Shown: piece after piece, positions 27,123 to 35,908 of the stretch
Position numbering within the stretch: position 1 is the stretch's first letter
Layout of the letters: every line of letters starts with the position of its first letter
Source: Sphingomonas sp.
GTDB taxonomy: Bacteria > Pseudomonadota > Alphaproteobacteria > Sphingomonadales > Sphingomonadaceae
Length of the DNA stretch: 64,000 nucleotides
NCBI GenBank assembly: GCA_017849555.1
Contig: JAFIGU010000055.1
Coordinates: forward strand, 1-64,000
Direction of reading: 5' to 3'
The notes under the pieces: generated by a model
What the model saw: only the letters and a program-made list of their open reading frames with translations
Databases searched by the model: none
Told to the model about the DNA's origin: nothing
Position numbers and translations under genes: made by a program

Positions 27123-28454
27123 TCAGCCTAGTTCGGCGAACGCGGTGTCCAAACGATCGAGCCGCGCAGCGATTGCAGTTCGGATGCTGTCGTGGATCTC
27201 ATCAGCGAAATCGCCGGGCATCGCCGATCGGGCAGCATCGGGGGCGCGCTCTGCTTTCTCCCGGACGCCCGCGATCACTTGCTTGATGAGCGTGGGCCCG
27301 AGCCCCGCGATCTTGGCCGTCTGCACGAAATGTCGACCTGAAACCTCGTCGACACGATAGTGGCGGCTCTTTCCTGCCGACATTGCGAGGCGGAAGCTGC
27401 GAGCATTCAGCTGGTTGCGATCGACGGCGCTTTGCACCGACAGCACGTCGTACATCGGGGTCAGCTTGATCCCGCCGCGCGGTCGCAGAAATATGCTGAA
27501 ATTCTTGGCGTGGCCGTCCGTCGCCCCGATCAGCCAGAAGATTATCTGGCTGGCCAGGAAATTCATCTGATCGCCCGATGGTTCGTCGCTGGCGCCGAGC
27601 AAACGGATAATATCTGCCGCCGCGGGGCCGCCTTCGCTTTGATATTTCTGGGTAGAAGGCACGCCAAGTGCCTGGCAGCAATCCTCCTGCGGTACGCGCA
27701 GGAGCTTGCCGTCATTCCGCCACAGGCGGTCGAAGCGCTCGACGACAAGGACGCGGCGCGTACCGAAGTTAGCGATCTCGGTGCGCGCGACGGGCAAGCC
27801 GAATGCTGCGAGGAGCGTAAGGCAATAGTGCTCGTTATCCACACTGGCCGTCATGTCGATCATGCCGGTCGACGTCGGTATCTCGCCGAGCTGGGGTTTC
27901 AGGATATGCGTCGTCGGCGTGGCGCCGATCGGTCGCATCCATTTCCCCTTGTAGCGCAGGAGAGCGGTTTTTTCCTGGGCGCCGGCAATCGAGATCCGGA
28001 ATTCCTGTTCGGGATCGATGCCGAGTGGCGTGCCCTTGAGATCGGCGAGAAGCTGGTCGATGTCGCCGTCGTCGAGGGGCTCGGCATGAATTTCGCCGCT
28101 CGCGTCGACGCTTTCGCCATCGGGCAAGAACTGCATGGCGCCGACGCAATCGCGGCCGATCCGGGCCAGCAGGCTGTAAGGATCAACGCCTTCGGCACCT
28201 GTCCGCTCGGCGATGCGCCTGCGAATGTTGGCGCTGTCCGGAAGCAAATTGTCGAAAACCGCGATGACGGGCGCGCCGCGATAGGCGGTTTTGCGGAGTG
28301 GCAAGGACAAGGAGGCGGCGAAAGCATGGTCCCAGTCGAGCCAGCTTCCGTCATATTGAAACGACACCGCGCCGCTTGGTTCTTTCTCGAACCGGCCGAC
28401 CAGACGATTGTTGATCAACACGTTCAGAGGGACGTGAGTCTTGTGGCGTGGCAT
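27123..28454 (-). CDS. hipA: HipA-type serine/threonine kinase toxin
   Basis: HipA phosphorylates glutamyl-tRNA synthetase in E. coli and induces growth arrest; HipB neutralises it. The 443-residue product has the HipA N-terminal subdomain, the loop SIAGAQEKTALL that binds ATP, the catalytic block ATDGHAKNFSIF, and the metal-binding LTPMYDVLS. The ATG at 28,454 follows the hipB stop by one base and matches the family N-terminus; the open frame continues upstream into hipB but is not used. All catalytic residues look intact, so the toxin is probably active. Confidence 0.93.
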   Translation of the reverse strand: MPRHKTHVPLNVLINNRLVGRFEKEPSGAVSFQYDGSWLDWDHAFAASLSLPLRKTAYRGAPVIAVFDNLLPDSANIRRRIAERTGAEGVDPYSLLARIGRDCVGAMQFLPDGESVDASGEIHAEPLDDGDIDQLLADLKGTPLGIDPEQEFRISIAGAQEKTALLRYKGKWMRPIGATPTTHILKPQLGEIPTSTGMIDMTASVDNEHYCLTLLAAFGLPVARTEIANFGTRRVLVVERFDRLWRNDGKLLRVPQEDCCQALGVPSTQKYQSEGGPAAADIIRLLGASDEPSGDQMNFLASQIIFWLIGATDGHAKNFSIFLRPRGGIKLTPMYDVLSVQSAVDRNQLNARSFRLAMSAGKSRHYRVDEVSGRHFVQTAKIAGLGPTLIKQVIAGVREKAERAPDAARSAMPGDFADEIHDSIRTAIAARLDRLDTAFAELG

Positions 28455-28455
28455 G

Positions 28456-28704
28456 TCAGAAGATCTCGCTGATGTCCTTGCCGCCCTTGCTGCGCGGGCC
28501 GAGTTGAAGGTCCATGTCGAGAGCGGCAATGATGGCGAAGAGGGTATCCATGCGCGTTCCGTCATGACCATTCTCGATCCGTGAGACCGTCTTCTGGCCG
28601 GTGCCGACACGGTCGGCGAGCGCCTGTTGGGTCAAGCCGCTACGCGCGCGGGCGTTGCGGATGACAACGCCGAGTTGTTTCGGAGTGCGGATCAGTTGGG
28701 CCAT
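28456..28704 (-). CDS. hipB: HipB-type antitoxin and autorepressor
   Basis: An 82-residue Xre-family protein. The helix-turn-helix is RSGLTQQALADRVGTGQKTVSRIENG, with the C-terminal tail that follows typical of HipB. It binds HipA and represses the operon. Three 18-base inverted repeats spaced exactly 27 bases apart lie upstream of its ATG and are the likely operators. Its stop is one base before the hipA start, so the pair is translationally coupled with antitoxin first, the usual order. Confidence 0.9.
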   Translation of the reverse strand: MAQLIRTPKQLGVVIRNARARSGLTQQALADRVGTGQKTVSRIENGHDGTRMDTLFAIIAALDMDLQLGPRSKGGKDISEIF

Positions 28705-28725
28705 AGCGCCACCTTTCCTGACCCC

Positions 28726-28797
28726 TATGCCCTAAAAGACATAATCTTGCAATATACCCCATAAGGTATATCCTTTGTTTATGTCCTGTAGGGGATA
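28726..28797. promoter_or_regulatory. Three HipB operators at 27-base spacing
   Basis: TATGCCCTAAAAGACATA (28,726-28,743), TATACCCCATAAGGTATA (28,753-28,770) and TATGTCCTGTAGGGGATA (28,780-28,797) are 18-base inverted repeats whose starts are exactly 27 bases apart. Their length and TATxxC...GxATA ends recall the E. coli HipB operator TATCC-N8-GGATA. They begin 22 bases upstream of the hipB ATG and should overlap its promoter, giving cooperative repression. Confidence 0.8.
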
Positions 28798-29169
28798 ACT
28801 GTAGATCGGTGTGGAAGCGGAATCCTTCGCGCTTCCGCCACAAGTGATTGATATTCCTATAGAAACAGGCGGCATCTCGGGGTCCTGATCGGCGCCGATC
28901 TAAACCCCAATCGTTTCTCGACTTTCAAGCATTTCCAACGACTTATCCCTGCTTTGGCGGGGTGGCATTTCGATGCTGATCCACACGACTTTGGCGCGAT
29001 TCCGCACATGGGGTGTCGTATTTGCAATATCTGAACGACGGAAGTGTGATGATCCCGATCGAAGCAAATAGGGACGTCAAGGCATCGCTCGTAGACGCGG
29101 CGCTGAAGCGGACTACTGGCCACGTGCACTCCGATGATCGCGGCGCGGTGCGCGCAAGCGAAGCTTGGG
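28798..29169. other. Gap between hipBA and the receiver-like gene
   Basis: About 370 bases between the hipB operator region and the stop of the receiver-like gene. Short open frames exist on both strands (for example 29,013-29,237 on the + strand) but have no ribosome site or recognisable motif. No tRNA, hairpin with T-run or repeat was found. Confidence 0.5.
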
Positions 29170-31020
29170 CTAGCTGCCCGATCTTCGTTCCGCCGAGAAA
29201 TCATGGTCATACGCCTCTCGCGAAAGGAAGCGACTGAACGCTGATAAGAGGGATGCGGCGAAAGGCTCTCTCACGCGCCGGACGCGCTTGATTCCGTAGC
29301 TAAACCTGCCCTTCTCATACGCGCCATGGCGCTTTATGATCGCACCAGGCGCTGCTGGAGGCAAGAGATAGGTGGCGAGTTCCTTGACTCGTTTATCGCC
29401 GCCTGAACCTCGACCCCCCTCAATTTTTGCGGCGATCCGTTTGAACCTTGTGCGCATCTTTGTCGCGCGGTTGTCCCACGATACGCTTGAGAATGCAGCG
29501 CTAGGCGCCTCCGCGCAGGTGTCGATTTCGCACGCGCCATCTGTGCGCAGGACTACGAGGTCAAGCACATCGAGGGCCACGGGCGTGGCCTTGGTGAACT
29601 CCACGAACCCCATTTGACGTCCACCGCCCGCGAGTCGGTCAAGCGTAAAGCCGAGGCCATGCTTCACCTCCGGCGGTCGGCCATCTTTTCCGACGTTAAT
29701 CGGCGCGAGGACCGCTACCTTGAAATTGTCTTCGTAAGCGCGTTCGCCGCTGGAGCGCACCATCAAATCGCATGGTTGCCCGATCAACACCCACAGCTTC
29801 AAACTGTCGCCGGTTCCGACTTCGAATATGTCGCCATTACGGAGCGGATCCCGAAACTGGTTAATCAGCGATCCGGGCTCGTACAGTTCTTCAGCGCGAA
29901 GCAGAGCGAGCCGCGCTTGAGCGTCGTCCGATAAGCCGCGACCAACATCGGCGACCCTTTTTACGGTGCGCGCCGTATCCAGGAATTCGGCCAACCGATC
30001 CTGGTTCAAAAGCTCCGTTTTCACCTTGTCGCGTTGGATGATCGAATAAAGCCGGATCAGAGTATCGAGTTCACTCACGCCCTCGCCTTCTGACGAATTG
30101 GCAATCACATGCTCGAAATCGACCGGATCGAGGTTTTTGAACTTCTCCAACGTCTGCCCAAACGCAGTCTCAAAAGCGTGCAGCGCGCTATTCTTCATGC
30201 GTTCGGCGTAGACGTTGACGACTGTACGATAAACTGCGCCGTAAAATGCGTCGCCATCGCTCAAGTTCTGCTTGGAAATCGGCATGAAAAGCTCAAGGTC
30301 AAGGCTCTTCTGTTCAGAGAGTTCTCTCCACCTCGAAACCTCTGCGCCCTTGTCGAGAGTATGAGATAGAAGTCCGCAAAACCACTTTGCGCCAAAAGCA
30401 GTTCTGTCCTGCTGGGCAAGGTTGGAGATGATCGCGGTTCCTTCACCGTGTGTTCCAAGTTGCTGATCGAAAAGAAATAGCGTGCGCGCGGAAGTGCTGC
30501 ATTCAGCTAGAAGTTCGTCGCGTTTCGTCTCCCATTTCGCAGGCGTGAGATATTCGACAGGAAATTCTGCCGGCATAAGATGATCAAACAGGCGTTGGGC
30601 GATGGTGTCTGCTGCCTCTTCATCGAATTGCGCCAGCGTTGCAGCAAGGTCGTCGCGTTTGTTGCTATCAAATCTGCTTAGGATCGCGTCGATCTGTTCG
30701 TAGAGACTGCCGTTAGCATCGCTCAAGTCGATATCTGGAAAGAAGCTGGCGACGGCGTTCTGGGCCTCGGCATTGTCGCCGACCGCCTTCGTGACAAGTG
30801 CCGCGTCAAGCGGCCGGTCAAGCCGATCGTCGACCAGAACAACCTTGGCAATATTCAACTCGCTGAACAGGACTAACATGCGCTCGTTGACCGAAGAGCC
30901 TACCTCTTCGGCCACCGTTCCCGGCTGATTAGTCACATCGTTTGCGGCAATGGCCGTCAGCGCGCCAGCCACTTCCATTTGAGCAGCTGCCCCTCCCAAT
31001 GAGCCCTCTTGATCAGCCAC
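29170..31020 (-). CDS. Receiver-like effector protein of the MTase-kinase operon
   Basis: A 616-residue soluble protein. Its N-terminal part resembles an atypical response receiver: the strand VVLVDD gives D64/D65, and LFLFDQQLG gives a candidate phospho-acceptor D185. The 120 residues between them, against the usual 40-45, mean a large insertion. The C-terminal half has no motif I can name; WVLIGQPCDLM (around residue 417) is the most distinctive part. Its ATG overlaps the stop of the histidine-kinase gene by 8 bases. Infer that the kinase phosphorylates it and that the C-terminal half is the output. Function is unproven. Confidence 0.6.
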   Translation of the reverse strand: MADQEGSLGGAAAQMEVAGALTAIAANDVTNQPGTVAEEVGSSVNERMLVLFSELNIAKVVLVDDRLDRPLDAALVTKAVGDNAEAQNAVASFFPDIDLSDANGSLYEQIDAILSRFDSNKRDDLAATLAQFDEEAADTIAQRLFDHLMPAEFPVEYLTPAKWETKRDELLAECSTSARTLFLFDQQLGTHGEGTAIISNLAQQDRTAFGAKWFCGLLSHTLDKGAEVSRWRELSEQKSLDLELFMPISKQNLSDGDAFYGAVYRTVVNVYAERMKNSALHAFETAFGQTLEKFKNLDPVDFEHVIANSSEGEGVSELDTLIRLYSIIQRDKVKTELLNQDRLAEFLDTARTVKRVADVGRGLSDDAQARLALLRAEELYEPGSLINQFRDPLRNGDIFEVGTGDSLKLWVLIGQPCDLMVRSSGERAYEDNFKVAVLAPINVGKDGRPPEVKHGLGFTLDRLAGGGRQMGFVEFTKATPVALDVLDLVVLRTDGACEIDTCAEAPSAAFSSVSWDNRATKMRTRFKRIAAKIEGGRGSGGDKRVKELATYLLPPAAPGAIIKRHGAYEKGRFSYGIKRVRRVREPFAASLLSAFSRFLSREAYDHDFSAERRSGS

Positions 31021-33502
31021 GGCTGATGCTCGTCAGGTCAAGCTCGAAGATGTGGCGACGCCCCTCGGAATTGCGATTGGGCAAGAGGGAAATCGTTCCG
31101 CCGAACGATTCCATGATCTGCGCAGCGATAAACAATCCCAATCCCCTCCCTTGTTTTTTTGGCTTGAGCGTGATGAACGGCTCAAACAGCGCGTCTTCCA
31201 CCGATCGATCGACACCCGGCCCATTGTCGGAAATACGTAAGCGGTAGGGTTCGTAGTCGATCGCGATCTCCGGCTTAAAGGCCGGATCCCTCTCGAGCTT
31301 TTCCTTTAACCAATATTCGGCGTTCAGTATAAGATTATCAATCACCTGAAGCATGCGGCCTCGGTTAATTTCAATATCGAAATCGCTCCCCGTCAAAGCT
31401 ATTTTGCACTCAAATTGACTTGTTTCCCATCGCGACCGAAAATGATCACGCACCTCTTTTAGCAAGCCGCTCATCTCGATCGTTTCAAGGCTGTCGCGTT
31501 GATACCGAAGCGAAGGGCTGAGGTGGGCGACTAGGGCGCGTAAAACCGAGACCGTTGACGTTACATCTCGCGCAAACTGAATTAGATCGCGGTTCTGTGG
31601 TCGCGTGGCCTGCGCCTTCTTGGTGGCGCTCGACGCTTGGAGCATCAGGCGATCGGTCTGGTTATACACCTCATGAGTAAGCGCCTCGGCGAGCATGCCG
31701 AGGCCAGCGAGCTCAGTGAAGTCGGCTAGCTGATCGGTCAGCACGTCGAGTCGCGGCGCAAGCGTCGCAACAAGATTAGCGAGTATCCGGGCTTGGCCCG
31801 TATAGTCATCCAGTTCCGCAAACAAAGCCGTGGACGCATCCAGGGCCGCTTGAGCTTCGCCCAACAGCTCTGACACCTCACGTTCCGCAGCGCTTGTGAA
31901 AATTGGCGCTTTGCTAATTCTATTAGTAACTTCCTTAAGGCGTGCGCGCGTGGAATCAGTATTTCTTCTTAAAGATGCCGATTTTTCCGAATATGAAGCT
32001 AGTTGCTCGGCGACGTTTCCCGCGTCGGCAACAGCTTTCACGCTTCCCTCGAACTTATGATCTTCGTCTTTCAGCGCGCTTTTATACTCATTGAGAGTGC
32101 GTCTAATTAATTCATAAATATTTCCAACAACTCTTGACACTTGAGTCACTAGGCGCTGGAAGTTTTGCGACCAGGGGTTCGATACGAATCCTTCTCGGTC
32201 GGTCTTTTCTTTAAGATGATTATTATCGGCTTCGGATATGAGAACGAAACCAAGAACATTGTCTGGCCGTAAGCTATAATAGGATCCGGCGCTCGTCCAA
32301 CCGGCTCCCAACCTGAGCCAGTCTTGGCCGTTGATGCCATAAGGTTTGATACCGAAGCCATCGCGAAATATCTTGATGCCGGCTTGCTGTTTCACGATTT
32401 GCCGAATCTCGGTGGCGTTGGTCAACCCTCCAAGCTTCGCCCCCGCCTCGTCCGCTCTGAGCAAGAAGTCGTCAATTTCACCGGTGAAGGGGCCGGGATC
32501 AGCTGGTACGCGTCTGAGAGGATCGCTTGGATCAAAAATTGTGTCTACATCGCCAAGATCGGATAAGGAGATGCTATAATCAAAGTCTACGAAGTGTGTT
32601 TTGTCTCTGCTCGGATGAAGCAAAGATGCGGCAGATTTCTTCTTAAGGAAATCGAAGAACGCTTTCCCGTTATCGGGAGCAATCCATCTGTCATAGAAAT
32701 CGGAATCGTTGCCTCGGAGCTTCGCGAGGCGGATGCTGCCGTTAAGGCTGAGCTGTCCCGCTTCAAAGTTGAAGCGGAAGCGTCCAACAGCAGCCCGGCG
32801 CACCTTCTCTGAAACTTGACCAAGATCGATCGGTCTGCCGTTGATCTTCAGCGTCACTAAAAACGGTCTCGCCTCCGGGAAAGGCGAGATAATCTGCGAC
32901 AAGTCCGCGATCAGCTGATCAGCGGCTGAACCTTCCCAGACATTGGGGTTTCGCAAGCCGGAGATGATTAGCTCAGTTCCCTTTGCGCGACCTGGCGCCG
33001 GTGCGCTGCCGATCGATACGGGAACATCGCTCAAGCTTCGGTCATCAGAAAAGGCGGCCCACGAAAAAGACACCTGTAAGGTATCATCGCTCCCGGCCTT
33101 GCGGGTTATCATGTCGAGATTCTGGCCGAGTTTCTGCGTGCTAAGGCGCCCAAGCCCCTTGTCACCCAACGGCGTGCGGCCTTTTGGCGTTCGCTTGCCG
33201 CCCGCTTTCATTTTGCGCTTCGCTGAAAGCGAGATCATTAGCCAACCATTGCGGATCTCGTCTTCGTTCATGCCGAGGCCGTCATCTTCGATGGTTACGT
33301 AGCCCTTGGCGCCATCAATATTGGTCGTGCCGAGTGGTGGTGGGTCGTTGGTGCTGACGACAACATTCGCGAACGTCGCGTCAGCGTCGTAAGCGTTTTT
33401 GACGAGCTCGACGATGGCGGTCACTTCGTCAGACACCAGCTCTTCGCCGAGTTGGCGCACGACCGCGGCACTGATGTCGAAATGAGGTGATGTGTCAGCC
33501 AT
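31013..33502 (-). CDS. Double GHKL-ATPase histidine kinase
   Basis: An 829-residue protein with two ATPase modules. The N-terminal one is Hsp90/MORC-like: N36 in ELVKNAYDADA, DDGLGM at 73-78 and a lid segment GDKGLGRLS near 115. After a middle region and a likely coiled coil (about 450-560) comes a HisKA-like helix with H610 in MLAEALTHEV, then a second ATPase with N-box DNLILNAEYW (722-731), DNGPGV (759-764) and GRGLGLFIA. The gene lies 1 base after a DNA methyltransferase and overlaps the receiver-like gene by 8. Tandem GHKL domains in one kinase are seen in conflict systems, which supports a defence role. Confidence 0.8.
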   Translation of the reverse strand: MADTSPHFDISAAVVRQLGEELVSDEVTAIVELVKNAYDADATFANVVVSTNDPPPLGTTNIDGAKGYVTIEDDGLGMNEDEIRNGWLMISLSAKRKMKAGGKRTPKGRTPLGDKGLGRLSTQKLGQNLDMITRKAGSDDTLQVSFSWAAFSDDRSLSDVPVSIGSAPAPGRAKGTELIISGLRNPNVWEGSAADQLIADLSQIISPFPEARPFLVTLKINGRPIDLGQVSEKVRRAAVGRFRFNFEAGQLSLNGSIRLAKLRGNDSDFYDRWIAPDNGKAFFDFLKKKSAASLLHPSRDKTHFVDFDYSISLSDLGDVDTIFDPSDPLRRVPADPGPFTGEIDDFLLRADEAGAKLGGLTNATEIRQIVKQQAGIKIFRDGFGIKPYGINGQDWLRLGAGWTSAGSYYSLRPDNVLGFVLISEADNNHLKEKTDREGFVSNPWSQNFQRLVTQVSRVVGNIYELIRRTLNEYKSALKDEDHKFEGSVKAVADAGNVAEQLASYSEKSASLRRNTDSTRARLKEVTNRISKAPIFTSAAEREVSELLGEAQAALDASTALFAELDDYTGQARILANLVATLAPRLDVLTDQLADFTELAGLGMLAEALTHEVYNQTDRLMLQASSATKKAQATRPQNRDLIQFARDVTSTVSVLRALVAHLSPSLRYQRDSLETIEMSGLLKEVRDHFRSRWETSQFECKIALTGSDFDIEINRGRMLQVIDNLILNAEYWLKEKLERDPAFKPEIAIDYEPYRLRISDNGPGVDRSVEDALFEPFITLKPKKQGRGLGLFIAAQIMESFGGTISLLPNRNSEGRRHIFELDLTSISRG

Positions 33503-33503
33503 G

Positions 33504-34910
33504 CTAGCGCTCTAGCTTACGGACGAGTAGGATTCTTTCCTCGCGCATGGTGGGTGAACTGGCATTGCGACCTGGCATTCGCTTGTGGTGGATCTTACGT
33601 GTCAACGTCTTCAAAACCGTGCAGACGTGGGTGGAAAGCATCTCGCTCAATATGAGGTCGGTGGGTACTTGGCGGCCGCCAATGCTCCGATTGCCCACCG
33701 TCCAGACCATATAACCATTAGGCTTTGTCAGCTTGGTAATGCTGTCAAGGCTCGCTGCAAAATCAGTGTAGAAGCGCAGAAGTCGTGCGCGGCCACCGGC
33801 AGGTACGGCTGGTAAGTTTCCCGCGCAATTGCGTAAGGCCGGGGAACTATCGAGCAAGCGTTCTTCGCTCCAACTCTTATCGTGAATCCAGCCGCCCAGG
33901 CTCCGCCGGTCGATTTCTTGGGTGGTTCTCAGCGTTTCAATATCTGCCGCAGAATCGATGTCTCGATAGTCGATCCAATTAAGCGGCAGGTAGGAATGCT
34001 GGCCGTAGGTAACCGTGGTCATGTTATCGCCGTAGGGCGGCGAAGTCATGACAAGATCGAACGATCGAGAGTTCCAGCTTGCTGAAAGATCGCGGGTGTC
34101 ACCGATTTTCACTTCCGTCTCGGCGCGGTATTTCTTCGCTTTTAATTGCGCGCGCGCGTGCAGCTGGATACGAAAATCGGCAAAGCTCTCGGCATTGATC
34201 GCGCCGATCTCTCCGAACAGTTTGATCGGGGACAGGATGCGCTTGGTAATTTCCTCCACAGGGCGGGCGTGAAGTTTGTAAGTTGAAGTGCGATCGTTGC
34301 TGGTCAGGCGGACCGTTTCCGCCAGTGTCACCCAAAGAAAGCGTCGGACCCAAAGATCTGGCTGGCGGCGGATTGCGCGGCGCAACCGCGAGAGCTCAAC
34401 GCTCACCACGTCATGGAACCACTTTTGACGGTTGGGCAGAGTGCAATCGATTGTCGTCTGGCAATCGCCGGTTGCTTCTCGAACGACCTGGTCAACGATC
34501 GCGCCGATCGCGGATTCGACGACTCGTGCGGTGCGAACGCGGCTAATCAGGACCGCGAGCGGATTCACGTCATTTCCGTAGACGCCAAGCCCAAAATGCA
34601 TGCCCGACACCAGCGAGGTTCCGGAGCCGACAAACGGATCATAGAGCGATTGGATTGATGGTTTTGCTTCAAGGATCGAGGCAAGCAGTCGCCGTTGTAC
34701 GAGCGGCACCATCATGGCAGGGTATTGAAAAATGCAATGAGCGCTGTCTCGCCGATCACGATCCTTTGGCGACCAGAAGTCGTCATCGGATGCCCGCTCG
34801 TCGATAAGCGTCAGCAGGCGGCGGTCGATCGCTTCAGCCCCCTGAGGCTCGGTCGCCGAATTGCTGTCGTGATGAGTGATAACATCGCCAAAAGGCGGAA
34901 GGTAATTCAT
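33504..34910 (-). CDS. DNA methyltransferase (amino-type)
   Basis: A 468-residue site-specific methyltransferase that would methylate adenine N6 or cytosine N4. The AdoMet loop is DPFVGSGTSL (91-100) and the catalytic motif SPPY is at 290-293, so the order is FxGxG before SPPY. SPPY is more common in N4-cytosine enzymes, but the base cannot be told. No restriction nuclease is evident alongside; the partners are a histidine kinase (1-base gap) and a receiver-like protein. It is first in a three-gene operon and may mark self DNA for the downstream pair. Confidence 0.85.
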   Translation of the reverse strand: MNYLPPFGDVITHHDSNSATEPQGAEAIDRRLLTLIDERASDDDFWSPKDRDRRDSAHCIFQYPAMMVPLVQRRLLASILEAKPSIQSLYDPFVGSGTSLVSGMHFGLGVYGNDVNPLAVLISRVRTARVVESAIGAIVDQVVREATGDCQTTIDCTLPNRQKWFHDVVSVELSRLRRAIRRQPDLWVRRFLWVTLAETVRLTSNDRTSTYKLHARPVEEITKRILSPIKLFGEIGAINAESFADFRIQLHARAQLKAKKYRAETEVKIGDTRDLSASWNSRSFDLVMTSPPYGDNMTTVTYGQHSYLPLNWIDYRDIDSAADIETLRTTQEIDRRSLGGWIHDKSWSEERLLDSSPALRNCAGNLPAVPAGGRARLLRFYTDFAASLDSITKLTKPNGYMVWTVGNRSIGGRQVPTDLILSEMLSTHVCTVLKTLTRKIHHKRMPGRNASSPTMREERILLVRKLER

Positions 34911-35502
34911 CGCGCGACGCCCCGAGACACTAAACGGGGTGCCCTGGCAGCCATTGTCGATGCTGGAATGCCCGTTGCAGTCATTGCCCCCGCGTTTTCC
35001 GTTCTTGTAGCAACAAAAGCTAGACTGTGAAGGTCAAATTTGAACTACTTTGAAAGCATCGTCTCGTCCAATCGCTCGCCTGCCGCCCCTTGCCGCTGGC
35101 GGCGTTGAATTTGCCGGACGGTGGCTTGCCGCCCGCCCGGTTCCGATCTTACATGGGATCGCGGCGCCAAAAATCGGCCGAGCGCCGCCGTGCCGCCATC
35201 GGCGGTTGCGTGATTCTTATCCGCACAGGCTTGATGGCCCCTGTGCGCGGTTCGAACCGTTGCGGCTCATAGCGCTATGACCTGGACCGGCATCCGGCCC
35301 CGCGAAACCATCGCGTCGAACCTATTTCCCCGCCCGCGGCATGCCGCGGGCTCCTCGCGGCCGCTTTCGCTGCAAATAGCTCCGCCGCTCCGGTCCGCCG
35401 CTGGCGCTTCGGCCCTGACGGGTTCGCGCGCCCGGCTTCTGCCGGCCTTTCGGTCGCGCCTGTCGCCCGAACGGTTCGGGCGCGCATGTAAGGAGACCAA
35501 CA
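34911..35502 (+). other. Gap upstream of DUF736
   Basis: Roughly 590 bases between the divergent methyltransferase and DUF736 genes. The left part, AT-richer, holds the methyltransferase promoter region, including a TCAAATTTGA palindrome at 35,034-35,043. The right part is GC-rich and full of open frames on both strands with no ribosome site except that of DUF736. It resembles the leader regions in front of DUF736 in related mobile elements. Confidence 0.5.
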
Positions 35503-35823
35503 ATGGCTGCCATCGGTTATGTCACCCGCAACGGCGAGGGCTTCAAGGGTCAGATCAAGACGCTCTCGATCCGCACCGACGTTGAGATCGTGCCCAACAA
35601 TCGGCGCACTAACGACGTCCAGCCCCACTATCGTGTCCTCGCGGGCGGCGTCGAGATCGGTGCCGGTTGGCTCCGCCAGAGCGAAACGACTGGCAACACC
35701 TATGTGTCGCTGAGCCTTGCGGCCCCCGAATTCGGGCCGCGCCGGCTCTATGCCAACCTCGGTCGCGCGGCGGGGCAGGAGGATGACGATACCTTCGCCA
35801 TCATTTGGAACGCGCTCGATTGA
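35503..35823 (+). CDS. DUF736-family protein
   Basis: A 106-residue protein that starts MAAIGYVTRNGEGFKGQIKTLSI and contains GAGWLRQSETTGNTYVSLSL, the DUF736 pattern. The family is almost confined to conjugative plasmids and integrative elements of alphaproteobacteria, usually next to transfer genes, and has no known function. An AAGGAG ribosome site precedes the ATG. Here it marks the start of the transfer-related part of the island. Confidence 0.88.
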   Translation: MAAIGYVTRNGEGFKGQIKTLSIRTDVEIVPNNRRTNDVQPHYRVLAGGVEIGAGWLRQSETTGNTYVSLSLAAPEFGPRRLYANLGRAAGQEDDDTFAIIWNALD

Positions 35824-35908
35824 GCGCCTGCGCTGCGCCCGCCACTGACGGGCGCAGCGCTTCGCTTTTCATTGCCTCAGAGCAGCAAATCGCTAGGATT
35901 CCAGCGCG

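Noticed and set aside
28455..28610. 52-codon N-terminal extension of hipA
   Set aside because: It runs through the hipB gene in another frame; the family N-terminus and tight coupling fit the ATG at 28,454.
29013..29237. 74-codon + strand frame in the hipBA-receiver gap
   Set aside because: No ribosome site, no recognisable motif, and its 3' end overlaps the receiver-like gene antisense.
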